From positions 1-33,524 of the forward strand of contig DAHUXV010000097.1 of NCBI GenBank assembly GCA_027306985.1: DNA of 33,524 bases, given 5' to 3'. The notes beneath the pieces are model-generated. The model had not been told where the DNA came from. It worked only from the letters and a program-made list of their open reading frames with translations, and did no database searches. Shown here one piece after another: positions 1 through 5,348 of the stretch; within the stretch, counting starts at the first letter, position 1, and the number at the start of each line of letters is the position of its first letter. A program made the translations under genes and the position numbers. This stretch comes from Gammaproteobacteria bacterium. Lineage in GTDB: Bacteria; Pseudomonadota; Gammaproteobacteria; Steroidobacterales; Steroidobacteraceae.

Positions 1-951
1 CCGCTCGAAGAGCTCTCGGCGCTGGTGCCGGGCGCCGCGGCCGGCGAGGTCGAGACCGCTCTGCGCATCGTGCAGACTCTCGAGCCGAGCGGCATCGCGG
101 CGCGCAGCCTCGGGGAGTGCCTCGCGCTGCAGCTCGAGGCGCTGGACCGCGATACGCCCGGCCGCGGTCTTGCCCTCGAGGTCGTGCAGAACCGGCTGTC
201 TTTGATGGCCGCGCGGGACAACACACGGCTTCTCGATGCGCTCGGCTGCTCCGAGGAGGAGCTGCGCCTCGCCATGGAGTTGATCCGCAGCCTCGATCCG
301 CGCCCGGGCTCCAAGGTCGGCACCTTCGAGCCGCGCGCGATCGTGCCCGACGTGATCGTGCGCAAGGAGAAGAAGCGCTGGCTGGTCACCGTCAACTCGG
401 CCATCTACCCGCGCATCCGCGTCAACCAACAGTACGCCGACTATTTCCGCCAGGCGCGCGACGGCGAGACCGCGCTCCTCGCCCAGCATCTGCAGGAGGC
501 TCGCTGGCTGGTGCGCAACCTCGAGCAGCGCTTCCTCACCATTCAACGGGTCGCCGAGGCGGTGGTCGCACGGCAGAGGAACTTCTTCGAGTACGGGGAC
601 CTCGCGATGCGGCCGCTGACGCTGCGCGAGATCGCCGATGAGCTCGGTCTGCACGAGTCGACGGTGTCGCGCGCCACCAGCCACAAGTTCATGGCGACGC
701 CCCGCGGAGTGGTCGCCTTCAAGCGCTTCTTCTCCCGGCAGCTCGCCACCACGAGCGGCGGATCCTGCTCGGCCACCGCCATACGCGCCCTGCTGCGCGA
801 ATTCATCGCCGCCGAGGACCGGCGCAAACCGCTGTCGGACGTGCAGCTCACGGAGCTTCTCGCCGACCGGGGTGTGAAGGTCGCGCGGCGCACGGTGACC
901 AAGTACCGCCGCTCGATGCAGCTGCCCGCGGTCGATTTCCGCCGCGCCTGA
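1..951 (+). CDS. rpoN: RNA polymerase sigma-54 factor RpoN, 5'-truncated by window edge
   Basis: The reading frame is open from base 1 (PLEELSALVPG...) and ends in TGA, giving 316 residues. RpoN is usually a little under 500 residues, so roughly the N-terminal third (activator-interacting region I and part of the core-binding domain) lies outside the window. What remains is the core-binding domain (PSGIAARSLGECLALQLEAL, LDPRPGS), the helix-turn-helix (TLREIADELGLHESTVSRA) and, near the C-terminus, the RpoN box ARRTVTKYR that reads the -24 promoter element. Sigma-54 recruits core polymerase to GG/GC promoters that need an AAA+ activator, often nitrogen, motility or stress genes. The hpf/ptsN genes that often follow rpoN are absent here; the next gene is convergent. 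An internal GTG at 25 is not a real start. Confidence 0.97.
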   Translation, partial: PLEELSALVPGAAAGEVETALRIVQTLEPSGIAARSLGECLALQLEALDRDTPGRGLALEVVQNRLSLMAARDNTRLLDALGCSEEELRLAMELIRSLDPRPGSKVGTFEPRAIVPDVIVRKEKKRWLVTVNSAIYPRIRVNQQYADYFRQARDGETALLAQHLQEARWLVRNLEQRFLTIQRVAEAVVARQRNFFEYGDLAMRPLTLREIADELGLHESTVSRATSHKFMATPRGVVAFKRFFSRQLATTSGGSCSATAIRALLREFIAAEDRRKPLSDVQLTELLADRGVKVARRTVTKYRRSMQLPAVDFRRA

Positions 952-978
952 CGGCACGGAACCGTCTGCGCCGCTCGC

Positions 979-1029
979 CAGGCGCATCCTGCGCCTGATC
1001 CCCGGCCGTTCGACGTCGCTCCGGCCGGG
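979..1029. terminator. Paired hairpins between convergent rpoN and BON genes
   Basis: Two perfect stems lie in the 79-base gap between the two stop codons. The first is CAGGCGCA-TCC-TGCGCCTG (979-997). The second is CCCGGCCG (1001-1008) with CGGCCGGG (1022-1029) and a 13-base loop. Position between convergent genes fits a bidirectional terminator, but no T-tract follows either stem, so rho-independent function is not shown. The first stem has the 3-nt loop that recurs in other gaps of this window. Confidence 0.5.
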
Positions 1030-1030
1030 C

Positions 1031-1717
1031 CTACCGCCTCACGCGGATCCTGTTGTCGATGTCCTGCACTCCCGGGCAGGCGTCGGCCAGGTCCTCGATC
1101 GCGTGCTTCATGCGCCGCTGCGGCACCGTGCCCTCCAGCACGACCTTGGCGGCCGAGACTTCGACCGTCACGTCGCTGGAATCGATGTATCGGGCTTCCA
1201 TCAGCCGCTCGCAGATGTCCTCGCGCAGCCGCTCGTCGGATCGCTGGTAGCCTTTCGGTCCCGGCGGATAGCGGCGCAGCGCGCCCCGGTCGTGCCCGGG
1301 GCTCTCCTCGCCGGCCGGGTAGGGGCGACCGGATCGCCAGTCCGGCTCGAGGCTCCCGCTGCCGAAGCCGTGATAGCCGCCGGTGAATCCGGCTCCGCCG
1401 CGCCCCGGGAAGCCGGTGCCGGGGTAGCGCGGCGGCGGCCCGGCGCCGAACGGCGTGCCTTCCTCGCGGGGATGGCCGGGCCCGAACGGCTCATCACCCT
1501 GGGAAGGCTCGTAGGGCTCCTCGCTCTCGAATCGCCGCTCATGTCCGGCGACTGCGCTCGTCCCGCCTCGAAGCTCCTGCCGGCGGCGAGGCGCGCCCGG
1601 GCGTCGGCCGGGACGCCAGGGGTCCTTCTCATACTGTCCCTCGGACCGCTCGCCGCCGTTTTTTGGGGTTTGAGGCCGTCGCCGGCCCGCGCTCCGCCTG
1701 TCTTGCTCGGATCTCAT
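1031..1717 (-). CDS. BON-domain protein with long Gly/Pro/Arg-rich N-terminal region
   Basis: A 228-residue product starting at ATG 1717. The last ~70 residues form a BON domain: RLREDICERLMEARYID followed by DVTVEVSAAKVVLEGTVPQ and RRMKHAIEDLADACPGVQDI, ending NRIRVRR. BON domains bind membranes or phospholipid and occur in periplasmic stress proteins such as OsmY. The first ~150 residues are low-complexity and rich in Gly, Pro, Arg and Glu, with no signal peptide that I can see, so cell location is uncertain. Longer in-frame starts exist upstream but run through the neighbouring gene. The start lies 5 bases after the stop of the decayed OmpA-type gene, so the two probably share a transcript. 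The ribosome binding site is weak. Confidence 0.75.
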   Translation of the reverse strand: MRSEQDRRSAGRRRPQTPKNGGERSEGQYEKDPWRPGRRPGAPRRRQELRGGTSAVAGHERRFESEEPYEPSQGDEPFGPGHPREEGTPFGAGPPPRYPGTGFPGRGGAGFTGGYHGFGSGSLEPDWRSGRPYPAGEESPGHDRGALRRYPPGPKGYQRSDERLREDICERLMEARYIDSSDVTVEVSAAKVVLEGTVPQRRMKHAIEDLADACPGVQDIDNRIRVRR

Positions 1718-1722
1718 TGTCG

Positions 1723-2313
1723 TCACCGCTTGCTGATTGCACTCTTGCGCGAGAGCGCCGCTTCGGAGAACTTGCCGGAGGCGTTGGAGAACACGACATT
1801 CACCCGACGGTTCTGCTGGCGGCCGGCCGCCGTGCCGTTCGACGCCACGGGGCAGGCCTCGCCCAACCCGATCGTCCGGTATTGATCGGGCGATACGCCG
1901 CGCAGCTGCAGCGCCTGAGCCACCGCCTGCGCCCGTGCCGCCGCGAGCGTCTGGTTGTAGGCTGCGGCTGCCGCGCCTTGCCGCTCTCGGCCCGGGCACT
2001 CGCCAGATCGGCATCCGCCGCCGCTCTGTCGGCGAGGCTGCGGGCATCGTCGTACCGGTGATCGGACTGCGCTTTGCGCGCATCGTGCAGCTCGTCGCGC
2101 GCGCTGCAGGTCCATCGGCGCAGAGCGTTGCGCCTGGCCGTTCTCAGCCTGCGTGACGAGCGTCTTGGCGCGCACGAGCTGAGCGATGGGCTTCGGCCGG
2201 CTGGCACTGCCGGCGAGAGCCACCGCGGCCAACAGGGTCGAGGCGCAGAGCGCGGCGGCGGGTGAGCCGCGCTCGGGCCGCATGGACGCCTGAATGGGTA
2301 TCGCTTCCGACAT
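1723..2313 (-). pseudogene. Decayed DUF4398/OmpA-type lipoprotein gene: two frameshifts and an internal deletion
   Basis: The start ATG at 2313 has a good GGAG site upstream. The product begins MSEAIPIQASMRPERGS and continues with PKPIAQLVRAKTLVTQAE, typical of DUF4398. At an alternating CG run (about 2094-2104) the homologous frame shifts to one reading DELHDARKAQSDHRYDDARS. Near 1964-1976 it shifts back to AYNQTLAAARAQAVAQAL and GVSPDQYRTIGLGEACPVAS, ending with the OmpA-like NGTAAGRQQNRRVNVVF. The first half of the OmpA domain (strand with FDTGKATLKP and the helix after it) is missing between the two parts. The expected lipobox LAGC reads LAGS (AGT codon). Without the shifts the 2313 frame stays open but is nonsense between residues ~70 and ~115. 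Sequencing error could explain the frameshifts but not the missing half-domain. Confidence 0.75.
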
Positions 2314-2612
2314 GGCCTCTCCGTTTCCACGAGCGTTTCGCCGGTGATGCTCGCGCAGCGCACGGGGCGTGCGCCATCGGCCGCCGCCGGCGGCCCGACT
2401 CACATCCGATGCGGGCGTAGGAAGCTTCCGACTGTCGGTCTGCGGCAACAGGGTTCGGCCGCGGTAGGAATCGTCCGACACGAGCTTGGGAACCCGCCCC
2501 CGTCCGTTTCGCGCCCTTGCCGACTTCAGCGGCGCCCGGCAGCAAGTAACTTGCCCGTATGTGCAGTGAAACTCGAATCGAGCCTCGTTGCGGGGCCGGG
2601 GAAGGGGTGCAA
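2314..2612. other. 299-base divergent intergenic region with palindromes
   Basis: This gap separates the start of the OmpA/BON unit (minus) from the ECF sigma gene (plus) and should hold both promoters. I see two perfect 7-bp hairpins with 3-nt loops (2358-2374, loop GGG; 2379-2395, loop GCC). There is also a 10-base palindrome GGAAGCTTCC (2420-2429) directly followed by CGACTGTCGG, and smaller stems at 2542-2554 and 2572-2582. The 2358-2395 hairpins fall in the probable 5' leader of the minus-strand genes. No promoter is clear enough to call. Confidence 0.5.
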
Positions 2613-3191
2613 ATGGTGACCGACGACATGGTGGCTCTGGTGCCGCAGCTTCACACATTCGCCCGCTCGCTCTGCCGCGATGGCGTGCGCGCGGACGATC
2701 TGGTGCAGGAGGCGCTGATGCGCGCGATCAACAACATCCAGCGCTTCAAGCCGGGGACCAACCTCAAGGCGTGGCTGTTCACCATCGTGCGCAACGAGCA
2801 TTACTCGCAGCTTCGCCGCAGCAAGTTCGAGGCGCACGGCATGGACATCGATCTGCTTCCGGAGCCGAGCGTGCCGCCCGATCATGACGGCAAGCTCGAG
2901 CTGCGCGACCTCAATCGCGCCCTCGCCGCGCTGTCGCCGGGCCAGCGCACGGCGCTCATCCTGGTGAGCGTGAGCGGCTTCTCCTACGAGGAGGCGGCGC
3001 AGATCTGCGGCTGCGCCGTCGGAACGATCAAGAGCCGTGTCGCCCGCGCGCGCGAGACGCTTCTCGAGCTGCTGGAGGGACGGCAGCCGATGCCCCGTCA
3101 GAGCCACGAGGTCGAGGAGGTCCGCCTCGAGGACTTCCCTTATCCATTGGCCCGAAGTCGCCTGCGGCGCTTCGAGCAGCCGATCCTCTGA
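2613..3191 (+). CDS. ECF-type RNA polymerase sigma factor
   Basis: A 192-residue sigma-70-family protein of extracytoplasmic-function size. Region 2 spans about residues 10-75 (RADDLVQEALMRAINNIQRF, then LKAWLFTIVRNEHYSQLRR, the -10 recognition helix). Region 4 spans about 97-150 (LNRALAALSPGQRTALILV and FSYEEAAQICGCAVGTIKSR, the -35-reading helix-turn-helix). A C-terminal tail of ~40 residues follows. ATG 2613 was chosen because GAAGGGG lies 5 bases upstream; a longer frame from 2559 lacks this. The sequence resembles the EcfG/RpoE-like group, but I cannot assign a group firmly. No anti-sigma, anti-anti-sigma or sensor gene is adjacent. It is divergent from the OmpA/BON pair, so those envelope genes are candidate targets by position only. 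Confidence 0.93.
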   Translation: MVTDDMVALVPQLHTFARSLCRDGVRADDLVQEALMRAINNIQRFKPGTNLKAWLFTIVRNEHYSQLRRSKFEAHGMDIDLLPEPSVPPDHDGKLELRDLNRALAALSPGQRTALILVSVSGFSYEEAAQICGCAVGTIKSRVARARETLLELLEGRQPMPRQSHEVEEVRLEDFPYPLARSRLRRFEQPIL

Positions 3192-3205
3192 CCGCCTTGC
3201 ATCCG

Positions 3206-3226
3206 GCGGCCCCCGGGAGCCGCCTC
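3206..3226. terminator. Hairpin after the ECF sigma gene
   Basis: GGCGGC and GCCGCC flank an 8-base C/G-rich loop shortly after the sigma-factor stop codon. No T-tract follows. It is a plausible but unproven terminator in the 147-base gap before the antiporter gene. Confidence 0.3.
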
Positions 3227-3326
3227 CCTGGGATTCGCCATCGGCGGCGGGAGGCGCCCCGGCAACCGGCGGCCCGCTGACTTGCCGTCGAACCAACAAG
3301 AATCGGTTTCGGGCGTGGGCAGCACA

Positions 3327-3332
3327 TAAAAT
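3327..3332 (+). promoter_or_regulatory. Candidate -10 element TAAAAT, 6 bases before the antiporter start
   Basis: TAAAAT stands out in this GC-rich gap and ends exactly 6 bases before the ATG at 3339, so transcription would begin at or next to the start codon. There is no Shine-Dalgarno sequence between them. A good -35 hexamer is not visible at 16-18 bases upstream. If real, the mRNA is leaderless. Confidence 0.4.
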
Positions 3333-3338
3333 GCGCCC

Positions 3339-5312
3339 ATGCAGCCGCTCAGCCAGGTCCTGATCCTTCTCGCCGCCTCGGTGCTGCTCGTCACCGTGGC
3401 CCGGCGGCTCGGGCTGCCCACGACCATCGCCTATCTGCTCGTGGGCCTGGCGCTGGGCCCGCACGCGCTCGGGGTCGTGAGCAGCACCGCCACGACCGAC
3501 ATCCTCGCCGAGCTCGGCGTGGTTTTCCTTCTCTTCACGCTCGGCCTCGAGTTCGCCCTGCCGCGCCTGATCGCCATGCGCCGCGAGGTATTCGGACTGG
3601 GATCGGCGCAGGTCGCAGCGACGGCGGCGGTGTTCGCGGTGCTCGCACGGGCCGGCGGCATCGCCTGGCCGGCGGCGGTCGTGGTGGGCGGCGCGCTCGC
3701 CATGAGCTCGACGGCCATCCTCCTGCACCAGCTCACCGAGCGTGCCGAGATCAACCGCACTCACGGACGACTCGCATTCAGCATGCTCCTCTTCCAGGAC
3801 CTCGCCTTCGTGCCTTTCCTCGCGCTGGCATCGGCGCTCACCGGCGGGCCGGGCCACTTCGACCCGCGCGCCGCGCTCGGGGCGGTGGCAGGCGGCGTGC
3901 TCGCCGTCGGGGCGGTGCTGGCCGCCGGCCGCTGGCTGCTGCGGCCGCTGTTTCACGAAATGGCGCACAGCCGCCTGCGCGAGCTCTTCACCCTTGCCGT
4001 GCTGCTCGTGGTGCTGGCGGCCGCCTGGATATCCAGCCTCGCCGGACTGTCACCGGGGCTGGGCGCGTTTCTCGCCGGGATGATGCTCGCCGAGACTGAG
4101 TACCGGCATCAGATCGAGTCGGTGATCCGGCCATTCCGCGACATCCTGCTCGGGCTCTTCTTTGTCTCGGTGGGGATGCTGCTCGATGTGCATCTGCTCG
4201 CCGGGAAGCTGGGCGCGGTCGTCTATTGGCTCGCCGCCATCGTCGTCCTCAAGACCGCGGTGGCGGCGCTCGTGGCCCGTCCGTTCACCGGCTCGCGATT
4301 CAAGGCGCTGCGCACCGGCATCGTCATCTCGATCGGCGGCGAGTTCGGGGTCGCCCTCGGCACGATCGCCCTCGCGACCCACCTCATCCCGGCCAGCTTC
4401 GGCCAGCCGCTGCTCGTGGCGATCGTGCTCTCCATGATCCTGAGTCCGCTCATCCTCAACAACAACAAGCTGATCGCGCGTCTTTTGCTGCGGGAATCCG
4501 GGCCTCCACGCACCGCGTTCGAGCGCGAGAGCGCCGCGACCGGGGACATCGGCACGCGCGAGCACGTCATCCTCTGTGGTTTCGGGCGCGTCGGTCAGAA
4601 CGTGGCGCGGGTGCTCGAGTCCCAGGGGTTCGAATACATCGCCCTCGACCTCGACCCGGCGCGCATCGCCGCGGCGCGCCAGGCGGGCGATCCGGTCATC
4701 TTCGGCGACTCGGCCGACGAGGAGCTGCTCGCCAAGGCGGGACTCGAGACGGCCACGGCCGTCGTGATCAGCTTCTCGGACCCGGCGACGTCGGTGGGCA
4801 TCCTGCACAGCATCCGCCGGCTGCGCCCCGACGTGCCGGTGCTGGTACGCACCCAGGACGACGCCCGGATCAAGGAGCTGCAGGAAGCCGGTGCGACCGA
4901 TGTGGTGCCGGAGACCTTCGAGGCCAGCCTGATGCTCGTCTCGCACGTGCTGATGCTGCTGCACGTTCCCATGTCGCGCGTGGTCCGCACGATGGGCGAT
5001 ATCCGCAGCCATCGCTACGCCGTCCTCAGAAATATCATCCGCCGCGGCGATGCGCGGCCGCTCGATGAGACGCACGAGTTCCGCGAGGAGATCAAGAGCG
5101 TGGTCGTTCCACCGGGGGCGTGGGCCGTGGGACGGACGCTGCGCGATGTACGCGGGCGCGGTGTGGGCGTGACCTTCACCGGCATCCGCCGGCAGGGGAT
5201 TCTGGGGCGGGAGCCGGCCGCCGAAACGGTGCTCCGGGACGGAGATGTGGTGGTCCTCTATGGGCAGCCGGAAGAGCTCGAGCGGGCCGAGTCCGTCCTG
5301 CTGGCCGGGTGA
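3339..5312 (+). CDS. Kef/CPA2-type monovalent cation:proton antiporter with RCK (TrkA) domains
   Basis: A 657-residue inner-membrane protein. Residues 1 to ~385 form the multi-spanning Na+/H+ exchanger domain of the CPA2 family (PTTIAYLLVGLALGP, GVVFLLFTLGLEF, AMSSTAILLHQLTE, LFFVSVGMLLD). From residue 409 a TrkA-N/RCK domain begins (HVILCGFGRVGQNVARVLE; the GFGRVG turn binds a nucleotide), with FGDSADEELLAKAGLE and later PETFEASLMLVSHVLMLL. A TrkA-C domain occupies about 575-657. This order is that of YbaL and KefB/KefC. The family exports K+ or Na+ in exchange for protons under nucleotide or thiol control. Without an adjacent KefF/KefG-type oxidoreductase, glutathione gating cannot be claimed. 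The stop lies 36 bases before ppc. Confidence 0.93.
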   Translation: MQPLSQVLILLAASVLLVTVARRLGLPTTIAYLLVGLALGPHALGVVSSTATTDILAELGVVFLLFTLGLEFALPRLIAMRREVFGLGSAQVAATAAVFAVLARAGGIAWPAAVVVGGALAMSSTAILLHQLTERAEINRTHGRLAFSMLLFQDLAFVPFLALASALTGGPGHFDPRAALGAVAGGVLAVGAVLAAGRWLLRPLFHEMAHSRLRELFTLAVLLVVLAAAWISSLAGLSPGLGAFLAGMMLAETEYRHQIESVIRPFRDILLGLFFVSVGMLLDVHLLAGKLGAVVYWLAAIVVLKTAVAALVARPFTGSRFKALRTGIVISIGGEFGVALGTIALATHLIPASFGQPLLVAIVLSMILSPLILNNNKLIARLLLRESGPPRTAFERESAATGDIGTREHVILCGFGRVGQNVARVLESQGFEYIALDLDPARIAAARQAGDPVIFGDSADEELLAKAGLETATAVVISFSDPATSVGILHSIRRLRPDVPVLVRTQDDARIKELQEAGATDVVPETFEASLMLVSHVLMLLHVPMSRVVRTMGDIRSHRYAVLRNIIRRGDARPLDETHEFREEIKSVVVPPGAWAVGRTLRDVRGRGVGVTFTGIRRQGILGREPAAETVLRDGDVVVLYGQPEELERAESVLLAG

Positions 5313-5329
5313 GCAGCGAAGCTGCTTCC

Positions 5330-5338
5330 TGCTACCAT
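5330..5338 (+). promoter_or_regulatory. Candidate extended -10 TGCTACCAT before ppc
   Basis: TG-N-TACCAT ends 10 bases before the GTG start of ppc, in the 36-base gap after the antiporter gene. Transcription would start about four bases before the GTG. The -35 match (TGAGCA, spacer 17) is poor. Co-transcription with the antiporter is the alternative. Confidence 0.3.
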
Positions 5339-5348
5339 CCGCGGCTCC

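Noticed and set aside
2489-2508. GGAAC...CGTT upstream of the ECF sigma gene as an EcfG-type autoregulated promoter.
   Set aside because: The spacer is 11 bases, whereas such promoters need about 16-17.
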